From Jeotgalibacillus campisalis (GTDB lineage Bacteria; Bacillota; Bacilli; Bacillales; Jeotgalibacillaceae), in contig NZ_JXRR01000015.1 in the NCBI RefSeq assembly GCF_000829515.1, positions 62,001 through 126,000 of the forward strand: a stretch of 64,000 nucleotides of DNA, written 5' to 3'. The notes below the pieces were generated by a model that had not been told where the DNA came from, searched no databases, and worked only from the letters and a program-made list of their open reading frames with translations. Below, one piece after another: positions 56,162 to 64,000 of the stretch (the first letter of the stretch is position 1; every line of letters starts with the position of its first letter). A program made the position numbers and the translations under genes.

Positions 56162-57481
56162 ATGAAAAAGAAGGGTACTTTAACACCGCCACAGCTCTTA
56201 GTGGCTGTATTTACTTTAAGCATTACAACAGGAACATTGCTGCTGAAGCTTCCTATTTCATACACAGGTGAGCTAAGCTGGGTGGATGCTTTTTTTACCG
56301 CTGTATCAGCCATGACCGTAACTGGGCTTGTCGTCGTGGATACGGGAACGGCTTATACGATTTTTGGTCAGGTGGTGATCATGGGCCTGATTCAACTGGG
56401 CGGCCTTGGAATTATGACTTTTGCTGTTTTAATTTTCCTTTTATTAGGAAGGAAAATCGGCTTTAAAGAGAGGCTTATTATCCAGCAGTCCTTAAATCAA
56501 AATGGCTCAGGGGGCATCATTCGTCTTGCTATTGAGCTTGCAGTATTTGCTTTTATTATAGAGGCTTTTGCTGTTTTATTATTGTCAACTGTATGGGTGC
56601 CTGAATTTGGCATGGCAAAAGGGCTTTATTTTAGTTTATTTCATGCGGTATCTGCATTTAATAATGCGGGCTTCGGGCTGAAGGCAGATAGTTTATCCGG
56701 CTATGTAAATGATCCTCTTATTAATATTGTGATATCGGCCCTGTTTATACTTGGAGGGATTGGATTTACAGTGCTTATTGATCTTTGGCATTCCCGCTCA
56801 GTTAAACAATTGAGCCTGCACACAAAAATCATGGTGCTTGGAACCTTTGTTTTAAACGTGGTGGCGATGCTTTACATTTTTTTAAATGAATATGGCAACC
56901 CTCTTACACTTGGGGCGATGGAGCTTGATGGAAAACTGTGGGCATCTTATTTTCAAGCCGTCACTCCACGGACTGCCGGATTTAACACGCTTGATATCGC
57001 AAGCATGGACGATTCATCTATTTTATTCATTATTGTTTTAATGTTTATTGGTGCAGGCAGTGCTTCAACCGGAGGCGGAATAAAAGTAACAACCTTTGTG
57101 ATTATAATGCTGGCCACAGTCTCTTTTTTTAGGAGAAAAGCAGAGATCAATTTATTCAGCCGGCAGATCAAGCAGGAACTGGTCTTTAAATCTCTGGCTA
57201 TTGCAATGAGCAGCATCTTGCTCGTTACGTTTGCTTTAATGATATTAACTCATACAGAAAGCGGTTTTACCTTTTTGGAAATTGTCTTTGAAACCGTCTC
57301 TGCATTTGGAACAGTTGGGTTGTCCATGGGGATTACAGGAAATTTAAGCGAAGCGGGCAAAGTAGTGCTTATCGTGGTGATGTTTGTAGGAAAGCTTGGT
57401 CCTCTGACGCTTGCTTTTTCAATTGCAAAACCGGACCACAGCAAAATAAAATATCCGAAAACGGATGTTTTGGCAGGCTAA
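56162..57481 (+). CDS. ktrB: Potassium transporter membrane subunit KtrB
   Basis: 439 residues (B. subtilis KtrB 445). Four repeated M1-P-M2 units with the filter glycines visible in SAMTVTGLVVVDTG, AVSAFNNAGFG, AVTPRTAGFN and AFGTVGLSMG. The intramembrane loop after the third unit is GAGSASTGGGIKV. It forms a K+ (Na+-coupled) uptake dimer with the KtrA ring. Its position behind the c-di-AMP leader ties its expression to osmotic homeostasis. A hairpin follows. Confidence 0.95.
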   Translation: MKKKGTLTPPQLLVAVFTLSITTGTLLLKLPISYTGELSWVDAFFTAVSAMTVTGLVVVDTGTAYTIFGQVVIMGLIQLGGLGIMTFAVLIFLLLGRKIGFKERLIIQQSLNQNGSGGIIRLAIELAVFAFIIEAFAVLLLSTVWVPEFGMAKGLYFSLFHAVSAFNNAGFGLKADSLSGYVNDPLINIVISALFILGGIGFTVLIDLWHSRSVKQLSLHTKIMVLGTFVLNVVAMLYIFLNEYGNPLTLGAMELDGKLWASYFQAVTPRTAGFNTLDIASMDDSSILFIIVLMFIGAGSASTGGGIKVTTFVIIMLATVSFFRRKAEINLFSRQIKQELVFKSLAIAMSSILLVTFALMILTHTESGFTFLEIVFETVSAFGTVGLSMGITGNLSEAGKVVLIVVMFVGKLGPLTLAFSIAKPDHSKIKYPKTDVLAG

Positions 57482-57505
57482 ACAATAAAGTTAATAAGAT
57501 TAAAT

Positions 57506-57544
57506 AAGCCGCCGTATAGTCCAATTTAGACTATACGGCGGCTT
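57506..57544. terminator. Terminator after ktrB
   Basis: A 15-bp perfect stem (57506-57520 with 57530-57544). Confidence 0.8.
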
Positions 57545-57577
57545 TACATTTTAGGAATTCCCGTATTTTATGAAGAA

Positions 57578-58219
57578 TTATTTCGCAGTTTTTTTAAAGA
57601 AATCATTTGAAACCGTCTCGAGCTCCAATTTATCAGAATTACACGGATGAAGAAGTTTTTTAAGCTCCTGCTCAGGGGTGTCAGGATTCAGCCACTTTGA
57701 ATAGGAATCAGGCTCTAAAATAACCGGCATTCTATCATGGATGGAAGCCATTTTTTCATTCGGTTCAGTAGTCAGGATGGTACAGCTCCGAATCACGCCA
57801 TCTTCACTTTTCCACGTTTCCCACAGCCCTGCAAAGGTTAGGAGGGAGTCAGCAGATGGTTTGATCGCGTAAGGCTGCTTTTCTTTTGTACTAATTTTTT
57901 GCCATTCATAAAAGGAGGATGCCGGGATTAAGCAGCGTTTTTTTTGAAAGGCCCGTTTAAAGCTTGGTTTCTCTGTCACGGTTTCTGATCTGGCGTTAAA
58001 CGTTTTAAAGCCTATTTTCTCATCCTTCGCAAATGGCGGAATAAGTCCCCAGCGAAATTGAACCGGATAGCGAATCGCATCCACTTCTACAACCGCTGTC
58101 ACCGGTTGAGACGGAGCAATATTCGTGCCTGTCACATATTCAAAGTCTTCTCTCATTTCAAATTCGTAATGCGCCTTCAAATCTGCAAGTGCCTCTATTA
58201 GCGAAAAACGTCCGCACAT
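57578..58219 (-). CDS. SOS-response-associated protein (YedK/HMCES, SRAP domain)
   Basis: About 213 residues. Start ATG 58219 gives MCGRFS, with Cys2 becoming the N-terminal catalytic residue that cross-links abasic sites in single-stranded DNA. Other SRAP motifs: Asn in TNIAPSQPV, FKTFNARSETV, CLIPASSFYEW (Glu) and the His of SIHDRMPVIL. GGAGGGGAG lies upstream. An in-frame GTG two codons earlier is excluded because Cys must be second. It works on DNA damage and does not need a partner gene. Confidence 0.9.
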   Translation of the reverse strand: MCGRFSLIEALADLKAHYEFEMREDFEYVTGTNIAPSQPVTAVVEVDAIRYPVQFRWGLIPPFAKDEKIGFKTFNARSETVTEKPSFKRAFQKKRCLIPASSFYEWQKISTKEKQPYAIKPSADSLLTFAGLWETWKSEDGVIRSCTILTTEPNEKMASIHDRMPVILEPDSYSKWLNPDTPEQELKKLLHPCNSDKLELETVSNDFFKKTAK

Positions 58220-58421
58220 AAACACCGCTCCCCTCCTATTTATATCCTTTTATTTTAACAAATAAAAAGGGAAATACAAAATGGTCCTTATATAATAATT
58301 TGAAAATACTGATAATAAACAATAGTTAGACTTTTGGGTTTAATTGGGTAATTGCTTGTAATACTTCGTTCTACGAAGGATAATAGAAAAGAATCTTTTA
58401 CATATATAGGGGGACATTTCA

Positions 58422-58931
58422 ATGAAGAAATTTTGGTTAATTTCAGCAATGACTGCAACACTAGCTTTAGCTGCGTGTTCATCCGAGGACACAACAAACG
58501 AAGCAGCAGAAGAAGAAAACGAAACAGCGGAGGAAGTAATGACAGAAGACCCCGCTGAAGAAACAGAAGAACCGTCACTTTACGTAATTGGAGATGAAGC
58601 AGAAGTAAATGGAGCGGTGATGACCGTTACTCAAGCACAGGTTGTGGAGGAAATTGACGAATCTCAGAGAGTTTACGAAATCACACTAAATGTGACGAAT
58701 GATTCAGATGAGGATATTAGCCTAACAAACGAAAACTTTACTCTGCTGGACTGGGCAGATGAAGAAAAAGAATTGCACGGAGAAGAAGTAGACTTGACCG
58801 TATCATCCGGTGAGTCTGCAGAAGCATCTTTTCAATACGCAGCATCTGCTTCTACCGCATTCAAATTTATGGGAACGATTGAAGATCAAGAAGTGGAATG
58901 GCGTCTGCCAGGCATCACCGCTCTGGACTAA
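58422..58931 (+). CDS. DUF4352-type lipoprotein (169 aa)
   Basis: A lipoprotein signal peptide ends in ALAAC (lipid-attached Cys about residue 19). A very acidic linker (many Glu/Thr) leads to an immunoglobulin-like domain (VYEITLNVTNDSDEDISLTNENF, then SGESAEASFQYAAS) of the DUF4352 type, exported and membrane-anchored. SD GGGGGA before ATG 58422. Role unknown; such proteins often accompany envelope functions. Confidence 0.8.
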   Translation: MKKFWLISAMTATLALAACSSEDTTNEAAEEENETAEEVMTEDPAEETEEPSLYVIGDEAEVNGAVMTVTQAQVVEEIDESQRVYEITLNVTNDSDEDISLTNENFTLLDWADEEKELHGEEVDLTVSSGESAEASFQYAASASTAFKFMGTIEDQEVEWRLPGITALD

Positions 58932-58954
58932 TCAACCGAAAAAGAATTTCGCTG

Positions 58955-58983
58955 TTGACAGAACAAACCCCATCTAGTAGAGT
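58955..58983 (+). promoter_or_regulatory. Candidate SigA promoter of the S-box operon
   Basis: TTGACA (58955-58960), 17-base spacer, TAGAGT (58978-58983), 26 bases before the riboswitch. Confidence 0.55.
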
Positions 58984-59009
58984 AATCGTAATTAATTAAA
59001 TAGTTTGGA

Positions 59010-59131
59010 TTCTTATCAAGAGAGGTGGAGGGAACAGGCCCTGCGAAACCTCAGCAACCTTCATGAACAACACTTCATGAAAAGGTGCTAACTCCAGCTT
59101 GCACCCCTAAACGTGCAAGGAAGATAAGGAG
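59010..59131 (+). promoter_or_regulatory. SAM-I riboswitch (S-box)
   Basis: Contains the S-box core: TTCTTATCAAGAGAGGTGGAG, AGGCCCTGCGAAACCTCAGCAACC, AAGGTGCTAACTCCAGC and closing GGAAGATAAGGAG, which pairs with the 5' end. It controls methionine synthesis genes by SAM binding. Confidence 0.95.
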
Positions 59132-59152
59132 AGTTGTAAACAAAACCTACAG

Positions 59153-59186
59153 GTCTTCTTATTTTAAATAAGAAGGCTTTTTTAAT
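59153..59186 (+). terminator. S-box terminator
   Basis: CTTCTTAT pairs with ATAAGAAG (59155-59175) with T-run to 59183; the riboswitch expression platform. Confidence 0.85.
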
Positions 59187-59191
59187 TTAAA

Positions 59192-59312
59192 AGCTGAAGG
59201 CGCTCGTCCAGCTCCGACAAGCATAAGACGCGGTGGCCAAGCAGGCATGCCCTTCGCCTGCTGGGACAGCGTGACTTATGACCTCGAGGAGCTAGCAAGA
59301 AGCTCGCGTCTA
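59192..59312. repeat. Dispersed repeat R4 inside the metH leader
   Basis: A GC-rich cruciform: GCAGGC ATGCCCTTC GCCTGC at the tip and CATAAGAC/GACTTATG plus AGCTCC/GGAGCT on the outer arms. It matches the 'CTCGTCCAGCTCCGACAAGC' class of Bacillaceae intergenic palindromes. It lies between the S-box terminator and yitJ. Confidence 0.65.
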
Positions 59313-59382
59313 AATGCGAAAAACAGATCTGCTCCAATAAAAAACGGCTAAAGGCCAGAGTGAGAGGGAGAGGAGAATGAAG

Positions 59383-61245
59383 ATGAAGCTGACAGATGCG
59401 CTTAAGGAAAAAATACTGGTCGCAGATGGTGCGATGGGGACATTGCTCTACTCTTATGGAACAGATCAGTGCTTTGAAGAACTAAATATTTCACAAGCGG
59501 AACATATTCAGCAGATTCATTCTGCTTATATAGATGCGGGAGCGGATGTGATCCAGACCAATACATACGGGGGCAATTATCTGAAATTGGAAAGATACGG
59601 CCTGGAGGATCATGTGAAAGAAATTAATAGTGCAGCGGTCCGTAACGCAAAAGCTGCAGCTAAAATAGACACTCATGTGCTCGGAACCATCGGCGGCATC
59701 AGAAGTATTCGCCCTCAATCTATAGAACTCGATGAAATTAAACGAACATTCAGAGAACAACTGTATTGTTTGCTTCTTGAAGGGGTGGACGGACTGCTGC
59801 TTGAAACGTATTACGACCTTGAAGAGCTGTCAACGGTCGTAGAGATTGCGCGTAAAGCAACAGATTTGCCGATTATCGCACAGGTGTCCCTGCAAGAGGT
59901 GGGTGTGCTTCAGGATGGAACGTCCGTTGCTGCTGCGCTAAAACAGCTGGAAGAGCTTGGGGCAGATGGAGTAGGAATGAATTGCCGGCAAGGCCCGTTT
60001 CATATGCTTCAATCCCTAGAACGTGTTCCGCTGCCAAAGCATGGATTTTTATCCGCTTATCCTAATGCCAGTCTGCCTTCTTTTACTGACGGCGGACTGC
60101 AGTACAATAATAACCCTGAATACTTTGGAGAAATGGCAAAATCGTTTCAGGCTCAGGGCGTACGACTATTAGGCGGCTGCTGCGGAACGACACCGGATCA
60201 TACTCGTGCCTTTGCAAAAGCGCTGAAGGGTGCTGTCCCTATCATCGAAAAGAAAATAAGTGAGCCTGAACCGAAAATTGAAGTGAGGTCAAAAGCATTA
60301 GATCTTCCTGAATCGCTGCCTTCTATTGTAGCATCACGGCCTTCTGTAGTCGTTGAGCTGGACCCTCCTAAGAAACTGAACACAGAAGCGTTCATGAGAG
60401 GAGCTAAAGCACTAACAGAAGCGGGAGCAGATGCCATCACGCTTGCTGATAATTCACTTGCAAGCCCAAGAGTCTCAAATGAGTCACTTGGTCATTTAAT
60501 TAAAGAAAAAATTGGGGCAAGACCGCTTGTTCATATTACCTGCCGGGATCGGAATTTAATTGGTTTGCAATCTCATTTGATGGGCCTTCATACCCTCGGT
60601 TTACATGATCTGCTTGCGGTTACAGGTGATCCAACGAAAGTAGGAGACTTTCCTGGAGCAACTTCCGTTTATGACGTCTCTTCCTTTGAGCTGATTGAAA
60701 TGATCAGCCAGCTGAATCGCGGAGTTTCCATGTCAGGAAAGGATTTAGGCGAATCTACTTCTTTTTCAATCGGTGCTGCCTTTAATCCGCATGTAAAAAG
60801 TGTTGAGCGAGCCGTTTTGAGAATGGAGAAAAAAATTGCGGCTGGCGCGGATTACTTTATGAGTCAGCCGGTTTTTTCCCAGGAAAAATTGCTTGATGTA
60901 TATGAGCACACGAAACATATAGAAAAACCGATGTACATTGGATTAATGCCGCTAACGAGCAGCCGCAATGCCGAGTTTCTTCATAATGAAGTACCTGGCA
61001 TTAAACTGTCAGATGAAGTTCGCGAGCGAATGGCCAACGTATCTTCTGACAAAGAACAATCCGCTAAAGAAGGAATTGCCATTACCAAATCTCTCATCGA
61101 TGCAGCACTGGAGCTTTTTAACGGAATTTATTTAATCACTCCGTTTATGCGCTATGAAGTGACTGCTGAGCTGACGAAATACGCAAACAAACAAGCTGCA
61201 AAAAGAGCCGGAGGGATTCACAATGTGTCCAACATTATTCACTGA
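59383..61245 (+). CDS. yitJ: Bifunctional homocysteine S-methyltransferase / methylenetetrahydrofolate reductase
   Basis: 620 residues, two domains. Residues about 1-290 are a homocysteine methyltransferase domain with zinc ligands Cys in GMNCRQGP and the pair GGCCGTTP. From about 310 to 610 is a MetF-like TIM barrel (VVELDPPKKLNTEAF, LLAVTGDPTKVGDFPG, FMSQPVFSQEKLLDVY) that makes 5-methyl-THF. It is homologous to YitJ of B. subtilis. ATG 59383 has AGGAG 7 bases upstream. It overlaps the start of metH by 23 bases and is under S-box control. Confidence 0.95.
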   Translation: MKLTDALKEKILVADGAMGTLLYSYGTDQCFEELNISQAEHIQQIHSAYIDAGADVIQTNTYGGNYLKLERYGLEDHVKEINSAAVRNAKAAAKIDTHVLGTIGGIRSIRPQSIELDEIKRTFREQLYCLLLEGVDGLLLETYYDLEELSTVVEIARKATDLPIIAQVSLQEVGVLQDGTSVAAALKQLEELGADGVGMNCRQGPFHMLQSLERVPLPKHGFLSAYPNASLPSFTDGGLQYNNNPEYFGEMAKSFQAQGVRLLGGCCGTTPDHTRAFAKALKGAVPIIEKKISEPEPKIEVRSKALDLPESLPSIVASRPSVVVELDPPKKLNTEAFMRGAKALTEAGADAITLADNSLASPRVSNESLGHLIKEKIGARPLVHITCRDRNLIGLQSHLMGLHTLGLHDLLAVTGDPTKVGDFPGATSVYDVSSFELIEMISQLNRGVSMSGKDLGESTSFSIGAAFNPHVKSVERAVLRMEKKIAAGADYFMSQPVFSQEKLLDVYEHTKHIEKPMYIGLMPLTSSRNAEFLHNEVPGIKLSDEVRERMANVSSDKEQSAKEGIAITKSLIDAALELFNGIYLITPFMRYEVTAELTKYANKQAAKRAGGIHNVSNIIH

Positions 61246-64000
61246 TCAACTGAAGAAGAAAATCCTTATTATGGATGGAGCAATGGGCACGATGCTGCAG
61301 GAAGCTCAATTAAGTGAGGAGGACTTTGGAGGAGAAGAGTTTGAAGGGTGCAATGAAAACCTGAACCGAACAAGGCCGGATGTTATTGAACGGATTCATG
61401 ATGCTTATTTTGAAGCAGGAGCAGACATCGTTGAAACAAATACATTTGGCAGTATGAGTGTCGTGCTTGAAGAATACGACATTTCACAGGATGCCTATGA
61501 ATTAAGCAGACTCGGGGCAGAGATTGCGAGGCGCTCTGCCGATAGATGGTCAACAGATGATCGTCCCAGATTTGTTGCGGGCTCGATGGGTCCGACAACC
61601 AAGACGCTCAGTGTTACCGGCGGAACAACGTTTGACGATTTGACCTCTTCTTATGCTGAGCAGGCTGCGGGATTGATTGATGGCGGTGCTGATCTGCTTC
61701 TTGTTGAAACAAGCCAGGATTTACTGAACGTAAAATGTGCCTTTATCGGAATTCAGCAGGCATTTGAACAATCCGGAAAAGAACTGCATGTGATGATCTC
61801 AGGAACAATCGAACCCATGGGAACCACACTGGCCGGGCAAACGATAGAGGCATTTTATATTAGTGTCGAACATATGAATCCAGTTTCAGTTGGATTAAAT
61901 TGTGCCACCGGTCCTGAGTTTATGCAGGATCATATTCGTTCACTTTCTGATCTAAGCAATTCCTATGTCAGCTGTTACCCAAACGCCGGACTGCCTGATG
62001 AAGAAGGGCATTATCATGAGACCCCACAATCTTTGGCTAAAAAGCTGGAAGGTTTTGCTGAAAAAGGCTGGTTAAATATTGTTGGAGGCTGCTGCGGGAC
62101 GACACCTGCTCATACTAAAGCTCTGTCAGAAACAATGGCTGCCTATCAGCCGAGAGTTTTTGAGAAAAAACAGGTTCATACGGTATCTGGAATTGAACCG
62201 CTTGTTTACGATGATCCCTCCATGCGTCCGCTGATGATAGGAGAACGGACCAATGTAATTGGTTCTCGAAAATTCAAAAGATTGATCGCGGAAGGAAAAA
62301 TCGAAGAAGCATCTGAAATTGCCCGTGCTCAAGTAAAAGGCGGCGCCCATGTTATAGATATCTGTCTGGCTGACCCTGACCGTGAAGAAAGTGAGGACAT
62401 GGAGCAGTTTATTCAGGAAGTTGTTAAAAAAGTGAAGGTGCCGCTGGTGATCGATTCAACTGATGAAGCGGTGATTGAGCAGGCACTTAAGTATTCTCAA
62501 GGAAAAGCCATTATTAATTCCATTAACTTAGAAGATGGGCTTGAGCGTTTTGATGCCGTGATTCCTCTTGTGAAAAAGTTCGGAGCAGCTGTTGTAGTGG
62601 GAACGATCGATGAAATAGGCATGGGAGTTACAATAGAACGAAAACTTGAGATCGCTAAGCGCTCCTACAGTATTTTAGTCGATGAGTACGGAGTGAATCC
62701 TTCAGATATTATTTTTGACCCTCTCGTTTTTCCGGTCGGAACAGGGGATGAGCAGTATATTGGTTCAGCTAAAGCCACTGTGGAAGGAATCAAGGCCATT
62801 AAAGAAGCGCTGCCTCTTGTGCAAACGACCCTCGGCATCTCCAATGTATCCTTTGGACTGCCGCCGGTTGGCAGAGAAGTTCTAAATGCTGTGTTCCTCT
62901 ATCATTGCACACAGGCAGGTCTTGACTACGCCATTGTGAATACAGAAAAGCTTGAACGGTTTGCATCGATTTCTGAAGAAGAAATTAAGCTGGCTGAAGA
63001 GCTGTTGTTTGACACTACGGACGAATCATTGGCGACCTTCACAGAATTCTACCGCGGCAAGAAAAAAGAATCAAAATCAGCAATGCCTGATATGACACTT
63101 GAAGAACGTCTGGCTTATTATGTGGTCGAGGGAACGAAGGAAGGACTTTTACTGGATCTGGAGCTGGCTTTAGGAGAGTATGACGCTCCACTTGGCATTA
63201 TAAACGGTCCGCTGATGACAGGTATGAAAGAAGTAGGCAGATTGTTTAACGATAACCAGCTGATCGTGGCGGAGGTTTTGCAAAGTGCAGAAGTAATGAA
63301 AGCATCCGTTGCCTTTCTTGAACCTCATATGGAAGCATCCGATGCCTCTTCATCAAAAGGTAAAGTCCTGCTGGCCACTGTAAAAGGGGACGTTCATGAT
63401 ATTGGGAAAAATCTGGTGGACATTATTTTAAGCAATAATGGCTATGAGGTAGTCGATCTTGGAATTAAAGTTACACCTCCTGTTCTGATTGAAGCCATTA
63501 AAAAAGAAAAACCCGATATTATCGGTCTTTCAGGTCTTCTGGTAAAATCTGCTCAGCAGATGGTGATTACAGCAAGCGATATGAGAGAAGAAGGCATGGA
63601 GATTCCGATTCTAGTTGGCGGTGCGGCTCTTTCGAGGAAATTTGTTGATACGAAAATATCGCAAAATTACGAAGGACTTGTATTATATGCAAAAGATGCG
63701 ATGAACGGATTGACTCTCGCAAATCAGCTGCAGGATGAACTTGAGCGGCAGCAGTTAGTAGAAGAACGGCGACTGAAAAAAGAAGCGGTAGCTAATGCAG
63801 CAGTGGCAGAACCAGAGAATAAAACGGTAACAGCTGTAAAAACAAAGCCTGCTGTCAGTCACAATGTTCCGGTTTTTACACCTACTGACTTAAAGCGGAG
63901 AGTGCTAAATTCCTATTCAGTGGCGCATGTAGAAGCTTATATTAATCTGCAGATGCTCATTGGCCACCATCTTGGTGTGAAAGGCAAGGTTTCACGCCTG
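61223..64000 (+). CDS. metH: Cobalamin-dependent methionine synthase (MetH), 3' end outside the window
   Basis: At least 926 residues without a stop in the window. N-terminal Hcy-binding domain to about residue 315, with GLNCATGPE and GGCCGTTP zinc cysteines. Pterin-binding domain about 330-600 (MIGERTNVIGSRKF). B12 cap from about 640, and the B12 domain with KGDVHDIGKN (DxHxxG; His about residue 724) and GLSGLLVKSAQQM. The last part seen (FTPTDLKRRVLNSYSVAH) begins the next domain. ATG 61223 has GGAGGG 7 bases upstream, inside yitJ. The organism thus depends on B12 for this route, unlike B. subtilis, which uses MetE. Confidence 0.9.
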   Translation, partial: MCPTLFTDQLKKKILIMDGAMGTMLQEAQLSEEDFGGEEFEGCNENLNRTRPDVIERIHDAYFEAGADIVETNTFGSMSVVLEEYDISQDAYELSRLGAEIARRSADRWSTDDRPRFVAGSMGPTTKTLSVTGGTTFDDLTSSYAEQAAGLIDGGADLLLVETSQDLLNVKCAFIGIQQAFEQSGKELHVMISGTIEPMGTTLAGQTIEAFYISVEHMNPVSVGLNCATGPEFMQDHIRSLSDLSNSYVSCYPNAGLPDEEGHYHETPQSLAKKLEGFAEKGWLNIVGGCCGTTPAHTKALSETMAAYQPRVFEKKQVHTVSGIEPLVYDDPSMRPLMIGERTNVIGSRKFKRLIAEGKIEEASEIARAQVKGGAHVIDICLADPDREESEDMEQFIQEVVKKVKVPLVIDSTDEAVIEQALKYSQGKAIINSINLEDGLERFDAVIPLVKKFGAAVVVGTIDEIGMGVTIERKLEIAKRSYSILVDEYGVNPSDIIFDPLVFPVGTGDEQYIGSAKATVEGIKAIKEALPLVQTTLGISNVSFGLPPVGREVLNAVFLYHCTQAGLDYAIVNTEKLERFASISEEEIKLAEELLFDTTDESLATFTEFYRGKKKESKSAMPDMTLEERLAYYVVEGTKEGLLLDLELALGEYDAPLGIINGPLMTGMKEVGRLFNDNQLIVAEVLQSAEVMKASVAFLEPHMEASDASSSKGKVLLATVKGDVHDIGKNLVDIILSNNGYEVVDLGIKVTPPVLIEAIKKEKPDIIGLSGLLVKSAQQMVITASDMREEGMEIPILVGGAALSRKFVDTKISQNYEGLVLYAKDAMNGLTLANQLQDELERQQLVEERRLKKEAVANAAVAEPENKTVTAVKTKPAVSHNVPVFTPTDLKRRVLNSYSVAHVEAYINLQMLIGHHLGVKGKVSRL

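Overview
This window comes from the chromosome of an endospore-forming, low- to mid-GC Firmicute of the Bacillaceae (Bacillus/Fictibacillus-like). Signs are the SD-rich starts (AAGGAGG type, with GTG and TTG starts), YhcN/YlaJ spore lipoprotein, KatX-like catalase, KtrAB behind a c-di-AMP leader, S-box-controlled yitJ-metH, YjzC, YppC/DUF2515, YfiBC-like exporter and a sporulation-type PAS histidine kinase. No rRNA, tRNA, CRISPR array, prophage or IS transposase was seen.

Layout. 0-4.7 kb: metallopeptidase-like protein with a broken motif, short-chain dehydrogenase, PAS-PAS histidine kinase, beta-lactamase-fold hydrolase, small basic protein. 4.7-9.2 kb: four enzymes matching the Wbp route to a UDP-2,3-diacetamido-2,3-dideoxy-uronic acid. 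9.4-24.4 kb: four collagen-like proteins in a row (772, 450, 909 and about 2211 residues), then a stand-alone copy of the C-terminal head of the largest. 24.6-25.7 kb: a GT2 glycosyltransferase. 25.8-35.9 kb: aldo/keto reductase, ExoIII, NAD(P)HX dehydratase, DoxX protein with three redox-type palindromes, a regulator/aminotransferase/YjiH operon, spore lipoprotein and catalase. 36.4-38.8 kb: a second spore-surface locus on the minus strand, with two proteins carrying the N-terminal domain of the collagen proteins but no collagen (one with a Cys-rich tail), another GT2 enzyme and an unknown protein. 39-50.6 kb: mostly housekeeping and accessory genes, including an in-frame DUF2515-YjzC arrangement and an asymmetric ABC exporter pair. 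51-52.4 kb: overlapping B12-binding and STAS genes. 53.3-64 kb: adenine deaminase, c-di-AMP riboswitch with ktrAB, an SRAP (HMCES) protein, a lipoprotein, and a SAM riboswitch leading into yitJ-metH (metH runs off the edge).

How it fits together. The most striking theme is a likely spore-surface glycoprotein system. It combines a sugar-nucleotide cluster, Thr-rich Gly-X-Thr filaments with varied C-terminal heads, two GT2 glycosyltransferases and several proteins sharing one N-terminal domain, spread over two loci 11 kb apart. This is inferred from gene content and proximity. Secondary themes are candidate general-stress (SigB-like) promoters before the SDR, PfpI and KatX genes, a possible cobalamin-sensing input to a stressosome-type STAS protein, and dispersed palindromic intergenic repeats of two families.
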